From NCBI GenBank assembly GCA_009841235.1, contig VXMH01000043.1, positions 32,054 to 96,053 of the forward strand: 64,000 bases of DNA, written 5' to 3'. The first letter of the stretch is position 1. Every line of letters starts with the position of its first letter. This DNA is from Caldilineaceae bacterium SB0661_bin_32 (GTDB lineage Bacteria > Chloroflexota > Anaerolineae > Caldilineales > Caldilineaceae). Below the pieces are notes generated by a model. It did no database searches, was not told the DNA's origin, and saw nothing but the letters and a program-made list of their open reading frames with translations. The position numbers were made by a program, and so were the translations under genes. Positions 8,566-18,470 of this stretch are shown piece after piece.

Positions 8566-9312
8566 TCACATCATCACAAGGCCGCCGTCTACGGACAGAA
8601 CCTGCCCTGTGATAAAACCGGCCCGTTCGCTCGCAAGAAATGCAACAGCCCAGGCAATCTCCTCCGGGTCGCCAAACCGCCCCAGCGGAGTGCGGGCTAA
8701 GGTCTCTTCCTTTTGGTCGTCGCTCATTACATCCGTAAGCGCCGTCGGCACAAAGCCCGGCGCCACCACATTCACAGTTATGCCGCGGCTTCCTACTTCC
8801 CGGGCAAGGCTCTTGGAGAGGCCTATCGTACCGGCCTTACTGGCCGCGTAGTTCGTCTGACCTGCCTGACCCGCCAGTCCGACGATACTGGAGATATTGA
8901 TGATGCGCCCCCAACGCTGCCGAATCATTCCTCGCAGCGCGGCCCTGGTTACATAAAAGATGCCGTCCAGGTTGGTGCCGATCACCGCACGCCACCCATC
9001 TTCCTTCATACTCATCATCAGCGCATCACGGGTCGTACCGGCATTATTGACCAGGATGTGGACTCTGCCCAACTCCTTTTCGACCTCCTTCACCAACGCG
9101 GAAGCCCCGTCAAAACAACCCACGTCGGCCTGAAAAACGGCGCAATCGCCGCCGGCTTCACGGATGGCTTCTGCCGTTGCGTCGGCCCCCTCCTGATTGC
9201 CGCGATAGTTCAGAGCGACGCGCGCACCTCCGGCAGCCAGCTCCTTCGCTATGGCCGCTCCGATTCCGCTGCTACTACCTGTAACGAGCGCAATCTTGCC
9301 TGTAAAGTCCAT
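8566..9312 (-). CDS. fabG: 3-oxoacyl-[acyl-carrier-protein] reductase
   Basis: A 248-residue short-chain dehydrogenase. It has the Rossmann motif TGSSSGIGAAIA at the N-terminus, NNAG at the end of strand 4, catalytic Ser in INISSIVGLAGQAGQ and the YAASKAG active-site Tyr-Lys. The C-terminal TGQVLSVDGGLVM is typical of FabG. It performs the NADPH-dependent reduction of beta-ketoacyl-ACP in fatty acid synthesis. It follows fabD at 192 bases, in keeping with a fatty-acid gene cluster; plsX, fabH and acpP, often found with these genes, are absent here. Other SDR roles cannot be fully ruled out, but context supports FabG. Confidence 0.92.
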   Translation of the reverse strand: MDFTGKIALVTGSSSGIGAAIAKELAAGGARVALNYRGNQEGADATAEAIREAGGDCAVFQADVGCFDGASALVKEVEKELGRVHILVNNAGTTRDALMMSMKEDGWRAVIGTNLDGIFYVTRAALRGMIRQRWGRIINISSIVGLAGQAGQTNYAASKAGTIGLSKSLAREVGSRGITVNVVAPGFVPTALTDVMSDDQKEETLARTPLGRFGDPEEIAWAVAFLASERAGFITGQVLSVDGGLVMM

Positions 9313-9504
9313 GGAAATCCTTGGTGCGGTGGCGAACTTGCCGCTATTCTACTACAGGACGCCGAAAATGAAGAACAGGAAATCTCTCGCCGGAAGAGGA
9401 TAGGCTGCCGGGCAAAAACTGCTGCTACAGCCTGTTGCTACAGCATTGCGACCAAGAGGGACCCGGTCACTTCCGCCGGGTCAAGACGCGCCGGTTTTCC
9501 GCGC

Positions 9505-10482
9505 TCAACCGAACGCCCCGGCAAAACTCCGGACTTCGGCCGCATTCGACACATTCACTCTCTTTCCCTTGCGCTGAATGCGCTTCATCAGTCCGGTCAG
9601 CACTGAACCGGGTCCAATCTCTACAGCCGTCTCAACGCCGCCGTCTACTGCCCGCTTCATTGACTCGGTCCACCTGACGCTGCCGGTCAGCTGTGCGTTC
9701 AACTCCTGGCAGATGGCTGCGGCGCTGTCAAGAGGGAGCCCGCTGGTATTGCCGATAACAGGAGCGAGAGGCTCTTTCACGTCAATTGCATCGATCCGAG
9801 CCCTCAGTTGCGAGGCCGCCGGCTCCATCAGCGGGCTGTGGGCGGCTATACTGACCGCCAGCGGAACGACCCTTCGCGCGCCGGCCTTTTCCAACTCCGA
9901 CATCGCAGCGGCGATGCTGCTCTCGTCTCCTGAAATTACGATCTGCCCGGGACAGTTATCATTTGCGATCTGGGAGACGCCGCTGTTTGCCGCAGCCGCC
10001 TCCGCGCAAATCCGGGCAACAACATTTTCCTCCAGACCGATCACCGCGACCATTCGCCCCGGCTGTTTGGCGCCCGCCTCCTTCATCAGGCGGCCCCGCT
10101 CACGTACAAGGAGCAGCCCGTCGGCGAAGCCGATGCAACCGGCCGCGGCCAGGGCCGAGTATTCGCCCATCGAGTGGCCGGCGAAATATGCCGGTCGCGG
10201 CAAGCTGCCCATCTCCGCCTGCATGGCACAGAGTGTTGCCATACTCGCCGCGAACAAGGCAGGCTGCGCGTTGATCGTATCGGTCAGCAGGCCCTCCGGC
10301 CCTTCGAAGCAGATCCTGCTGATCGCGGCGCCCAGGAGTTCGTCTGCTTCCGTGAACACGGCCCGTGCGGCCGGATATGCCTCGGCCAACTCCTTTGCCA
10401 TGCCCACATGCTGGCTGCCTTGCCCGGGAAACAAGTAAATCAGCGGACTCGATTCTCGAACGTACGAAAGCGGCAAACTCAT
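9505..10482 (-). CDS. fabD: Malonyl CoA-acyl carrier protein transacylase
   Basis: 325 residues with the FabD signature: YLFPGQGSQHVGMAKEL at the N-terminus, GHSMGEYSALAAAG with the catalytic Ser, and the His near the C-terminal active site (VSIAAHSPLM). It loads malonyl groups from CoA onto ACP. The ATG at 10482 was chosen because the protein starts as usual a few residues before the FPGQGSQ motif and because it lies six bases after the rpmF stop; an in-frame extension to 10584 would run through rpmF. Operon partner of rpmF and fabG. Sure. Confidence 0.95.
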   Translation of the reverse strand: MSLPLSYVRESSPLIYLFPGQGSQHVGMAKELAEAYPAARAVFTEADELLGAAISRICFEGPEGLLTDTINAQPALFAASMATLCAMQAEMGSLPRPAYFAGHSMGEYSALAAAGCIGFADGLLLVRERGRLMKEAGAKQPGRMVAVIGLEENVVARICAEAAAANSGVSQIANDNCPGQIVISGDESSIAAAMSELEKAGARRVVPLAVSIAAHSPLMEPAASQLRARIDAIDVKEPLAPVIGNTSGLPLDSAAAICQELNAQLTGSVRWTESMKRAVDGGVETAVEIGPGSVLTGLMKRIQRKGKRVNVSNAAEVRSFAGAFG

Positions 10483-10487
10483 CTGAT

Positions 10488-10682
10488 TCAGGCTTCTTCT
10501 TCGTCCATATCCAGGACCTGCATTCGGCCCATGTATGTGCCGCAGTGCGGGCAGACCCGGTGCGGCAGCGTCTTCTCGCTGCACTGCGCGCAGGTCACCA
10601 GTCTCGGCGTGCCGAGCGCGTGATGCGCGCGACGGCGGTTGCGCCTGCCCTTACTGATTTTCCGTTTCGGTAGCGGTCCCAT
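10488..10682 (-). CDS. rpmF: 50S ribosomal protein L32
   Basis: 64 residues, the normal length. MGPLPKRKISKGRRNRRRAH is the basic N-terminus that buries itself in 23S rRNA, and the zinc-binding version of the protein is present: CAQC and CPHC separated by ten residues. The yceD gene ends 16 bases upstream on the same strand, the usual yceD-rpmF pairing in bacteria, and fabD follows at once. Sure. Confidence 0.97.
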   Translation of the reverse strand: MGPLPKRKISKGRRNRRRAHHALGTPRLVTCAQCSEKTLPHRVCPHCGTYMGRMQVLDMDEEEA

Positions 10683-10698
10683 CTTTAGTTCTCCTTAT

Positions 10699-11301
10699 CT
10701 AATCGCTGGGGGCTTCGTTTTGCAACGACAACAGGGCTTCCCAACGGGGGTCGATCCCTTTAGCTTCAGAAGGTGTCTGTTCGTCGGGCGAACCGGCAAG
10801 GGCAGACTCGGACAGCAGATTCAGATACTTAGGACATGCATCCGGATCGCGGGCGCCGCTGGCAGGGTCAGTGTAATCGCAGGAGGCTACGATCGGAATG
10901 GAGAGCCAGATGTTCTGCCGTACAACCTCGGTAATGTCGAGAATGTGTTGGGCATCGATCAGCAGAGCTTCATCCGTCAAATCCTCTGCCTGACCTTCAA
11001 ACTCCTCCGGCAACAGAAAACGTCCTGTCTGAATGTCGGTCAGAGGACGAAAACTCTCGGAAAACTTTACGAATGCAGATACGGATACAGGTTCAAGGCA
11101 ACGTCCGCACTGCAACGACAACTCAACTCGAAAATTGCCGGTCGCCAGTACGCCGCTGTGAATGCGCAGCAACTCCAGGTCTCCAGTCAGATTGCCCAGG
11201 GGTGTCAGGCCGCCGTCCAGGTCGGCAATATCATCATCAAGAACAAACTCTCTGCGCGCCCCGGTCGCCTCCTTCATCAGTTGTGCAACGTTAAACTCCA
11301 T
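10699..11301 (-). CDS. yceD: YceD / DUF177 family protein
   Basis: 200 residues, with the family hallmark CGRCLEPV in the middle and the conserved C-terminal acidic region (DALLIDAQHILDITEVVRQNIWLSIP ending in DPDACPKYL). The family is linked to 23S rRNA accumulation and ribosome assembly, and its gene is nearly always upstream of rpmF as here. I chose the ATG at 11301 (MEFNVAQLMKEATG), where the family alignment starts, and not the upstream in-frame codon at 11388. It is the first gene of the minus-strand operon that runs into the fab, nusB and tat genes. Confidence 0.9.
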   Translation of the reverse strand: MEFNVAQLMKEATGARREFVLDDDIADLDGGLTPLGNLTGDLELLRIHSGVLATGNFRVELSLQCGRCLEPVSVSAFVKFSESFRPLTDIQTGRFLLPEEFEGQAEDLTDEALLIDAQHILDITEVVRQNIWLSIPIVASCDYTDPASGARDPDACPKYLNLLSESALAGSPDEQTPSEAKGIDPRWEALLSLQNEAPSD

Positions 11302-11527
11302 TTTCCGATCCTCCTGCCCGGTTCCCGCAGACCGCCTGGCCAGTCCATCCGCTGCCGGCCTTCTGGCTTTGCATATGCCAGCGCGCAAGGTCTTTTTGCA
11401 GTCATCCGGACGGCTATCTCCGCACTGCGCGGCGACCGCACAAACAGCGATTATAAAGGGATGTCGGACGATCCTCCAAAAGTCAGCTGGGACATTGAAC
11501 TGACAGGATTGCGGCGCCTGAAATCTC

Positions 11528-11625
11528 CTGATTTGCAGGTTTTGTCTAGTTTTTTGGGAGGACCCCGGTTCATCCTGCCGATGGCTGAGGGGCGGTCTAT
11601 CGGCGCTGCGGCGGGGTGTGCAGAA
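11528..11625. repeat. Dispersed intergenic repeat, copy A
   Basis: Aligns with copy B near 63693-63795. Shared blocks include CAGGTTTTG, TTTTGG-AGG-ACCC, GATGGCTGAGGGG followed by GGTCT (one mismatch between), and a later GCGGGG-TGCA block. Both copies lie in gene-free gaps on the plus strand. The differences are substitutions and short indels, as between members of an old repeat family. Function unknown. Confidence 0.6.
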
Positions 11626-11657
11626 GGGGCGGAAAGCGATGCAAAACGGGACGAAGG

Positions 11658-11739
11658 TGATGCACTTTTGTTTTTGGGCTCCTGACCAGAGAGAAAAGGA
11701 TCAAAAAAGGGGGAAAAACGGCGCGAAAAAAGTGCATCA
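11658..11739. repeat. Inverted repeat with 12-base arms
   Basis: TGATGCACTTTT at 11658-11669 is exactly inverted at 11728-11739, with a 58-base A- and G-rich loop. A third partial copy (GCATCACTTTT) follows at about 11748. It could be a folded RNA element, a protein-binding site array or a worn transposon end; nothing decides between these. Confidence 0.4.
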
Positions 11740-12057
11740 ATGGGGCTGCATCACTTTTGGGTAAAAATCGCCGAAAAAAGACGGATGTGGAGGCGCCGCG
11801 GGACCGGGTATTCGAGCTGACTTTGGCCGGAAAATCGTCGCGGAGCAGCAGTGTATAGTGGTCAGTGGTTGGCGGCTTTTGCACAGGTTTTGTTGATATT
11901 TCAGGGGGGGCGTTCAGTGTTGAGCAGGAGCGCCCTAAGCCTGGCTGCTTCCCGATGTATACGAAAGTTCGCCCCAATATTCAGGATGCGCACCGGAAGG
12001 CTTCGATTTTGGACTGAGCAGAAGGTGGATGGTATAAGTACGAGGTCAAACCGATGT

Positions 12058-12119
12058 TTTTGTCAATTTTTACAATATAAACTGTGTAAATTGACAAAAC
12101 AGGATTCTCGTGGTACGAT
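12058..12119 (+). promoter_or_regulatory. sufR promoter with overlapping inverted-repeat operator
   Basis: A consensus -35 box TTGACA (12091-12096), a 17-base spacer and a -10 box TACGAT (12114-12119) lie about 80 bases before sufR. The -35 box is inside the right arm of an inverted repeat with perfect 12-base arms (TTTTGTCAATTT at 12058-12069 and its complement at 12088-12099) and 18 bases between. Such placement is what a repressor such as SufR would use to block its own promoter. The binding is inferred; the boxes and arms are seen. Confidence 0.75.
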
Positions 12120-12199
12120 TGGGTTAATTCGCAGAAGCAGGTACGACTCAAGTGCGTGTACAACGCCGCATTCGGCCTGGAAGAGCAGGGGAAAGTCCA

Positions 12200-12859
12200 A
12201 TGTCAGTCAGTCCAGACCAGAACTCACCCGCATGGCAGATCCTTGAGTATCTGCAGCGCAATCCCTCTGCCACGATTAAGGACATTGAGATTCTCTTGGG
12301 CGTAACGACAACAGCCGTTCGTCAGCATCTGAACGCCCTTCAGGCCAATGGATATCTGGACCGGCGAGAGGAGCGCTCCGGAGTTGGGCGTCCGCATTAC
12401 ATCTACGCGGCCACCGACGCGGCCCGCGAGCTGTTCGCCTGCCGCTGCGATGTGCTGGCCCTGACGATGCTCCAGGAAATGTATGGAATGGTCGGCTCTG
12501 AACAGATGGGGACGCTTCTGAAACGAGTTGGCGTCAGGCTTGCAGAAAGGTACGCGGAAAGCGTCAATGCGACCGAACTGCAGCACCGAGTCGAGGAATT
12601 GGCTGGGGCGCTGGGTCGGCAGGGCGTACTCACCGACGTGTCCGTAGCCGATAGCAATACCATCGCCTTGAAAATGTACAACTGCCCCTACCACGACCTT
12701 GCCATTGCGCATCGCGAGATCTGCGAGATGGATCAACTGATGATGCAACAGGCTTTGGGCGCAGATGTCTCGCTGGATGACTGCATAATGGACGGGCACG
12801 GCAGCTGCTCATTTGTAGTAACGCAGAGCAGCCGCGCGGAACTCGAGTTTGAGTCCTGA
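12200..12859 (+). CDS. sufR: Iron-sulfur-sensing transcriptional regulator, SufR-like
   Basis: 219 residues. An N-terminal winged helix (ILEYLQRNPSATIKDIEILLG, then TTTAVRQHLNALQANGYL and the wing GVGRPHYIYA) is followed by a helical dimer region and a C-terminal cysteine set: NCPYH, IC, DDC and GSC, fitting the four-Cys Fe-S site of SufR and related DeoR-like regulators. SufR of cyanobacteria and actinobacteria represses the suf operon when its cluster is loaded. It heads the suf cluster here, and the inverted repeat over its promoter suggests self-control. ATG at 12200 is chosen because of the GGGGA upstream and the domain start. Confidence 0.88.
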   Translation: MSVSPDQNSPAWQILEYLQRNPSATIKDIEILLGVTTTAVRQHLNALQANGYLDRREERSGVGRPHYIYAATDAARELFACRCDVLALTMLQEMYGMVGSEQMGTLLKRVGVRLAERYAESVNATELQHRVEELAGALGRQGVLTDVSVADSNTIALKMYNCPYHDLAIAHREICEMDQLMMQQALGADVSLDDCIMDGHGSCSFVVTQSSRAELEFES

Positions 12860-12937
12860 ACCAGTCACCGCGGTAAGGCGATCATTCGTGTTGATCACGG
12901 CTGGCAACAGCCGTCACATTGAGGAGTCACGAAAGTC

Positions 12938-13747
12938 ATGAGTACACTTGCAATTCAGAATTTGCACGTCGCTGTAGGAGATACGGAGATATTGAAAGGT
13001 GTGGACCTCACGCTGCACAGCGGCGAGATTCATGCCATGATGGGACCGAACGGTTCCGGAAAGTCGACACTTTCCTACGTGGTGGCAGGCCATCCCCACT
13101 ACGAAGTGACGCAGGGCGACATTCTGCTGGACGGTGAGAGCATTCTCGATATGGAAGCCGACGAAAGGGCCAGGTCGGGCATTTTCCTCGCCTTCCAATA
13201 TCCTGTATCGATCCCCGGCGTCAGTGTCGCCAATTTCCTGCGCACGGCCGTTTCCAACGTTCGCGGCTATACGAGCAAAGAGGCGGACAGCAGCGCAAAC
13301 GGAGTCATCGGCAGCAACCTCATGCCCATGCGTGAGTTTCGCCGTGAGCTGAATACGAAAATGAAGGAGTTCAACGTCGCCTCCAGCTTTGCCCGCCGCT
13401 ATCTCAATGAAGGATTTTCCGGCGGCGAGAAAAAGCGCACGGAGGTCCTGCAGATGGCAATGCTGGAACCGAGATTCGCCATTCTGGACGAATCCGATTC
13501 CGGGCTGGACATCGATGCCCTGCAGGTTGTCGCGGACGGCATAAACAAGCTGGCCACTGAGAACCGCGGCTTTCTGCTCATCACCCACTATCAGCGTATT
13601 CTGAACTTCGTCAAGCCCGACTTCGTCAGCATTTTCTTCGGAGGACGCATCGTCAAGACGGGCGGCCCGGAATTGGCGTTGACCTTGGAAGAGAGAGGCT
13701 ACAAGTGGGTCGAAGAGGAGTTGGTAGCCGGGGCCGTGCCCGCCTGA
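12938..13747 (+). CDS. sufC: Fe-S cluster assembly ATPase SufC
   Basis: 269 residues, an ABC-type ATPase. Walker A is GPNGSGKST at 36-44, the Q-loop follows in FLAFQYP, the signature is FSGGEKKR, and Walker B is [14 protein letters not shown], the SufC-specific variant with Ser-Asp after Glu. SufC binds SufB and SufD and drives assembly of clusters on the SufBCD scaffold in the cytosol. A GAGGAG ribosome site lies before the ATG. It is 78 bases from sufR and 125 bases from sufB. Sure. Confidence 0.97.
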   Translation: MSTLAIQNLHVAVGDTEILKGVDLTLHSGEIHAMMGPNGSGKSTLSYVVAGHPHYEVTQGDILLDGESILDMEADERARSGIFLAFQYPVSIPGVSVANFLRTAVSNVRGYTSKEADSSANGVIGSNLMPMREFRRELNTKMKEFNVASSFARRYLNEGFSGGEKKRTEVLQMAMLEPRFAILDESDSGLDIDALQVVADGINKLATENRGFLLITHYQRILNFVKPDFVSIFFGGRIVKTGGPELALTLEERGYKWVEEELVAGAVPA

Positions 13748-13872
13748 CAGCTGAGATCGCAGGCGGCCATGCAACACAGGGCCGGCTTCCTGGTTAAGAA
13801 TTGTTGACACAGGCATGGAGGCAACCGGTTACGCACAACCGGTCGTACCATTCGTTATAAAGGAGGGCTATT

Positions 13873-15288
13873 GTGGCTGGACAGTCCGATTTAGAGCATC
13901 TTGAAGGCGTAAAAGAAGAGTACCAGTACGGCTTTCGCGACGAAGAGAACGCCGTTTTCAAGTCCGAAAAAGGCCTGAACCATCAGGTAGTCGACCAGAT
14001 CGCCGACATCAAGAAGGAGCCGGACTGGATGCGCCAGTTCCGGCACGAAGCGCTGGACATCTTCTTTTCCAAGATGATGCCGACTTGGGGCGCCGACCTG
14101 AGCAGCATCGATTTCGACGATATCTATTACTATCTGCGTCCCGCCGAAAAGCAGGGCAAGAGCTGGGAAGAGGTGCCGGAGGACATCAAACGTACCTTTG
14201 ACCGGCTCGGCATCCCGGAAGCGGAACGCAGATTTCTTGCAGGCGTCGGCGCGCAGTATGAGTCCGAAGTGGTCTACCACAGCCTGAAGGACGAGTGGGA
14301 AAAGCTCGGCGTCGTCTTCCTCGACATGGACAGCGGACTGCGCGAGCACGAGGAAATCGTCAAGGAGTATTTTGCCACGGTCATCCCTGCCGCCGACAAC
14401 AAGTTTGCCGCGCTGAACAGCGCGGTGTGGAGCGGCGGCAGCTTCGTCTATGTACCGGCCGGCGTCCACGTCGACATCCCTTTGCAGGCCTACTTCCGCA
14501 TCAACGCCGAGAATATGGGTCAGTTTGAACGCACCCTCATCGTCGTCGAAGAGGGGGCCAGCGTCCACTACGTCGAGGGCTGCACGGCGCCCATCTACTC
14601 AAGCGACAGCCTCCACAGCGCGGTCGTGGAGATCATCGTCAAGAAGGGCGGGCGCTGCCGTTATACCACGATCCAGAACTGGAGCACAGACGTCTACAAC
14701 CTGGTCACCAAGCGGGCCCTGGCTTACGACGACGCCACCATGGAGTGGATCGACGGCAACCTCGGAAGCAAGGTGACGATGAAGTACCCTGCCGTCTACA
14801 TGATGGGCCCGGAGGCCCACGGCGAAATCCTGTCGATCGCATTCGCCGGCAACGGGCAGCATCAGGACGCCGGCGGCAAGGTGGTCCATGCCGCCCCGAA
14901 TACCAGCTCCAAAATCGTATCGAAGTCCATCAGCAAGAACGGCGGCCGCGCCAGTTATCGCGGCCTGCTGAAGGTGGCCAAAGGGGCGCATCACAGTCGC
15001 AGCAACGTCGTCTGCGATGCCCTGCTGCTGGATGCCGACAGCCGCTCGGACACCTATCCTTACATCGAAATCGACGAGGACGACGTCAGCATCGGCCACG
15101 AAGCATCGGTCAGCAAGATCGGCGAAGAGCAGCTCTTCTATCTGATGAGCCGCGGCATTGACGAGGACGAGGCCGCCGCCATGATCGTGGGCGGATTCAT
15201 TGAGCCGCTTGTCAAAGAGCTCCCCATGGAGTACGCGGTCGAAATGAACCGTCTCATCCAATTGCAGATGGAGGGCAGTATCGGATAG
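13873..15288 (+). CDS. sufB: Fe-S cluster assembly scaffold SufB
   Basis: 471 residues, the usual size. Family marks include [60 protein letters not shown], and in the C-terminal half [18 protein letters not shown], with the Cys that carries the nascent cluster. SufB with SufC and SufD is the scaffold. The start is GTG at 13873 with an AGGAGGG ribosome site 6 bases before; the family N-terminus fits this. The 125-base gap from sufC has a TTGACA at 13804 and twin AACCGGT boxes that could be an internal promoter or site, but no good -10 is seen. Confidence 0.97.
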   Translation: MAGQSDLEHLEGVKEEYQYGFRDEENAVFKSEKGLNHQVVDQIADIKKEPDWMRQFRHEALDIFFSKMMPTWGADLSSIDFDDIYYYLRPAEKQGKSWEEVPEDIKRTFDRLGIPEAERRFLAGVGAQYESEVVYHSLKDEWEKLGVVFLDMDSGLREHEEIVKEYFATVIPAADNKFAALNSAVWSGGSFVYVPAGVHVDIPLQAYFRINAENMGQFERTLIVVEEGASVHYVEGCTAPIYSSDSLHSAVVEIIVKKGGRCRYTTIQNWSTDVYNLVTKRALAYDDATMEWIDGNLGSKVTMKYPAVYMMGPEAHGEILSIAFAGNGQHQDAGGKVVHAAPNTSSKIVSKSISKNGGRASYRGLLKVAKGAHHSRSNVVCDALLLDADSRSDTYPYIEIDEDDVSIGHEASVSKIGEEQLFYLMSRGIDEDEAAAMIVGGFIEPLVKELPMEYAVEMNRLIQLQMEGSIG

Positions 15289-15408
15289 CTCGCCTGCCAT
15301 CCGCGTCAGCCTGGCTGATGGACGGCAGACGGCTCGAAACGCGCATTGCGCACCGGGAGATCCGTCAGTACGACCCTCTCCCGTTTTTCCGTAACGAGGC
15401 AACTGAAT

Positions 15409-16746
15409 GTGACTGTACTCATAAAGGAACCGCAAGAGATTGTCGAGGCAACCGCCGGTTTTTCGCAGGAGACCGTGCGGCAGGCGTCGGCTGCAAAAGA
15501 CGAACCCTCCTGGATGTTGGAGTTCCGCTTGCGGGCCTGGCAGACGTTTGAAAGCCTGCCCTGGCCCAAGCCTACAGACGAAGCCTGGCGACGGACTCGC
15601 CTGACCGGCTTCAAATTGGATAACTTCACCCCATTCGCCGTTCCCGACGGGACCATAAGGCGCTACGAACTGGAGCCGGATCTCACTGACGCGCTTGACG
15701 AAATGGAGTCCTCCGCCAGCCTGATCTATCGCGACGGCGGTCTCCTGTACGACGAGGAAAACGAAGACCTGGACGAACAGGGCGTCATCTTTACCGACCT
15801 GCAAACCGCGGTAAATGAGCACCCCGAGCTCCTGCAACGCTACTTCATGACCGAGGCCGTGACCCCGGACGCCAACAAGTTCGCCGCCTTGCACGCGGCA
15901 TTGTGGGACACCGGGTCCTTTATCTTCGTTCCCCGCAACACGAAGGTCGAGCTTCCACTGCAGGCGATCCTCTACCAGGGCGATGGCGTCGGCGGCTATC
16001 ACCATACCCTCCTGGTGGCCGAAGAAGGCGCCGAAGTGACCCTGGTCGATGATCTCATGGGCGCGGAAAACGCCTTTCAGGCCACTGTTGTCGAGCTCAT
16101 CCTGAAGGACAATGCCCAGGTCCGCTATATCAACCTGCAGGATTTCCAGCATACTGCCTGGAATTTCCTCACAGGGAAGGCGGTAATGGGCAAGGATACG
16201 GACTTGCGCTGGATCCAGGTGAGTTGGGGCAGCCGCTTGACGAAGGCCTTCCTGGATCTGGACATGCGGGGAGAAGGCGGGCACGGCGAGTTGCTCGGAC
16301 TCTACTTTCCGACGCGCCGGCAGCACATCGACCACCAGACCTTGCAGTTGCACCGCGTGGCCAACTGCTACAGCGACCTGCTCTTCAACGGCGCGCTCAA
16401 ACATCGCGCCCGCAGCGTCTATATGGGCATCATCAAAGTGCTGCCGGGCGCTCAGAAGACGGATGCCTTCCAACGCAACGGAAACTTGATCCTGGACGGC
16501 ACAGCCCGGTCCGACAGCATACCCGGACTGGAAATCGAGGCCGACGACGTCCGCTGTACCCACGCGGCCACAGCTGCACAGGTCGAGGACGAATACGTTT
16601 TCTACCTGATGGCCCGCGGACTCACCAGACCGCAGGCCGAACGGATGATTGTACAGGGCTTTCTGCAGGGGGTGCTGGACCGCGTCCCCGTGGAAAGCGT
16701 TATGCGCAAATTGGAAAAAGTAATCAGTCGGAAGATAAGCAGGTAA
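15409..16746 (+). CDS. sufD: Fe-S cluster assembly protein SufD
   Basis: 445 residues from a GTG at 15409. SufD marks: MLEFRLRAWQTFESLPWPKP and WRRTRLTGFKLDNF at the N-terminus, then the beta-helix region (FAALHAALWDTGSFIFVPRN, ARSVYMGIIKVLPGAQKTDA) and a C-terminal helical tail EDEYVFYLMARGL. SufD pairs with SufB on the SufC dimer and helps iron entry. The TTG at 15346 is in frame too but adds a part with no family likeness; GTG at 15409 starts at MTVLIKEP. Follows sufB at 120 bases, precedes the rhodanese gene at 27 bases. Confidence 0.95.
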   Translation: MTVLIKEPQEIVEATAGFSQETVRQASAAKDEPSWMLEFRLRAWQTFESLPWPKPTDEAWRRTRLTGFKLDNFTPFAVPDGTIRRYELEPDLTDALDEMESSASLIYRDGGLLYDEENEDLDEQGVIFTDLQTAVNEHPELLQRYFMTEAVTPDANKFAALHAALWDTGSFIFVPRNTKVELPLQAILYQGDGVGGYHHTLLVAEEGAEVTLVDDLMGAENAFQATVVELILKDNAQVRYINLQDFQHTAWNFLTGKAVMGKDTDLRWIQVSWGSRLTKAFLDLDMRGEGGHGELLGLYFPTRRQHIDHQTLQLHRVANCYSDLLFNGALKHRARSVYMGIIKVLPGAQKTDAFQRNGNLILDGTARSDSIPGLEIEADDVRCTHAATAAQVEDEYVFYLMARGLTRPQAERMIVQGFLQGVLDRVPVESVMRKLEKVISRKISR

Positions 16747-16773
16747 TCACACACCTAGTAACGGAGGAGTGCA

Positions 16774-17625
<852 letters not shown>

Positions 17626-17679
17626 AAGCCGGGTCTTTGCACATCGGTCCGTACTGAAATCTGCAATAGCTTTTGATGG

Positions 17680-17712
17680 AAAGGCAAGGGGCCATCACCG
17701 CCCTTTGCCTTT
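17680..17712 (+). terminator. Hairpin between the rhodanese and sufU genes
   Basis: AAAGGCAAGGG (17680-17690) pairs with CCCTTTGCCTTT (17701-17712) with one bulged base and a 10-base loop. There is no long T-run after it, so it could be a weak terminator, an attenuator lowering downstream expression, or an RNA stability element within the operon. Confidence 0.4.
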
Positions 17713-17735
17713 CGTATAGGTCAATTCTCTGGGCC

Positions 17736-18113
17736 ATGGATCTGTTCCGCGAAGCGATCATAGACCATTACAAGCACCCGCGGCACAGGGGCAATCTGGA
17801 GGACGCCGACGTCCACCGTCACGAAACAAATCCTTTCTGCGGCGATGACGTGACCATCTATCTGAAGATCGCAGACGACGTCGTGGTGGATGCCGCCTTT
17901 GAAGGTAGGGGATGCGCCATCAGCCAGGCCAGCGCGTCGATGATCATGGAAGAGATCATCGGTATGCCGGTGACCGAACTCAAGGAATGGGGTAAAGAGG
18001 AGGTGCTCGACCTGCTCGGCATTGAGATCGGCCCTGTGCGCCTGAAATGTGCGCTCCTGCCGCTGAAGGCGCTCAAGGCAGGACTGTACGGACTGACCGA
18101 GTGGCCCGACTAG
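17736..18113 (+). CDS. sufU: SUF system scaffold / zinc-dependent sulfurtransferase SufU
   Basis: 125 residues, NifU/IscU-like fold. The three Cys are in NPFCGDD, GRGCAISQ and VRLKCALLPL, with the DD following the first Cys as in SufU. In Firmicutes SufU is a zinc protein that accepts sulfur from SufS. ATG at 17736 (MDLFREAIIDHYKHP) matches the family N-terminus; an in-frame codon 63 bases upstream would add unlike residues. Shorter than E. coli IscU and lacking its LPPVK chaperone motif, as usual for SufU. In this cluster no SufS lies next to it. Confidence 0.93.
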   Translation: MDLFREAIIDHYKHPRHRGNLEDADVHRHETNPFCGDDVTIYLKIADDVVVDAAFEGRGCAISQASASMIMEEIIGMPVTELKEWGKEEVLDLLGIEIGPVRLKCALLPLKALKAGLYGLTEWPD

Positions 18114-18133
18114 ATCAAGTACCGAGGAATTGA

Positions 18134-18457
18134 GTGCAAATGGAAGACTTTGTCAGAGTTGCCGCCGCTGAAGATATCCCGCCGGGCGAAAGGCTCCTGG
18201 TCGAATTGGAAGGCATCCGCATTGCCGTCTTCAATCTGGACGGCGACTACTACGCGATCGAGGATGTCTGCACGCACGACGGCGGCCCGCTCGTAGAAGG
18301 GGAAGTCCTGGATGGCGGACAGGTCGAGTGCCCCCGCCACGGCGCCCGCTTCGATATCCGCACCGGCGAGGCTCTCAGCATGCCCGCATTCGAGCCGACC
18401 CCGTCCTACGAGGTTCAGGTTGACGGCGGCGACATCTACTTGGAAAAGCCCTACTGA
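18134..18457 (+). CDS. Rieske-type [2Fe-2S] ferredoxin
   Basis: 107 residues with the Rieske binding boxes C-x-H (CTHDGGPL) and C-x2-H (CPRHGARF), placed 19-20 residues apart, as in small soluble Rieske ferredoxins such as the BphF type. It would carry electrons in the cytosol, plausibly to the Suf cluster or an oxygenase. The start is GTG at 18134, six bases after GAGG; an ATG at 18140 is another choice. Gene follows sufU at 20 bases and precedes sufT at 13. The operon suggests an electron role in Fe-S assembly; no direct proof. Confidence 0.88.
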   Translation: MQMEDFVRVAAAEDIPPGERLLVELEGIRIAVFNLDGDYYAIEDVCTHDGGPLVEGEVLDGGQVECPRHGARFDIRTGEALSMPAFEPTPSYEVQVDGGDIYLEKPY

Positions 18458-18470
18458 GGAGGAAGACTCG

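Larger units (their letters stand above)
11302..12199. other. Gene-free region between yceD and sufR
   Basis: Nearly 900 bases between divergent genes. It carries the leader of yceD, a copy of a dispersed repeat (about 11528-11625, shared with 63693-63795), a long inverted repeat at 11658-11739, A/T-run-rich sequence, and the sufR promoter with its inverted repeat at 12058-12119. No open frame in it has coding character or a known match. Confidence 0.6.

Noticed and set aside
9460..9482. Hairpin between fabD and fabG as terminator
   Set aside because: Only a 7-base stem and no T-run on either strand; probably not a terminator.
14599..16563. A long open frame (654 codons) on the minus strand opposite sufB and sufD
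   Set aside because: It lies wholly within confident, well-conserved suf genes; long antisense frames are expected in high-GC DNA, and the translation shows no family motif.
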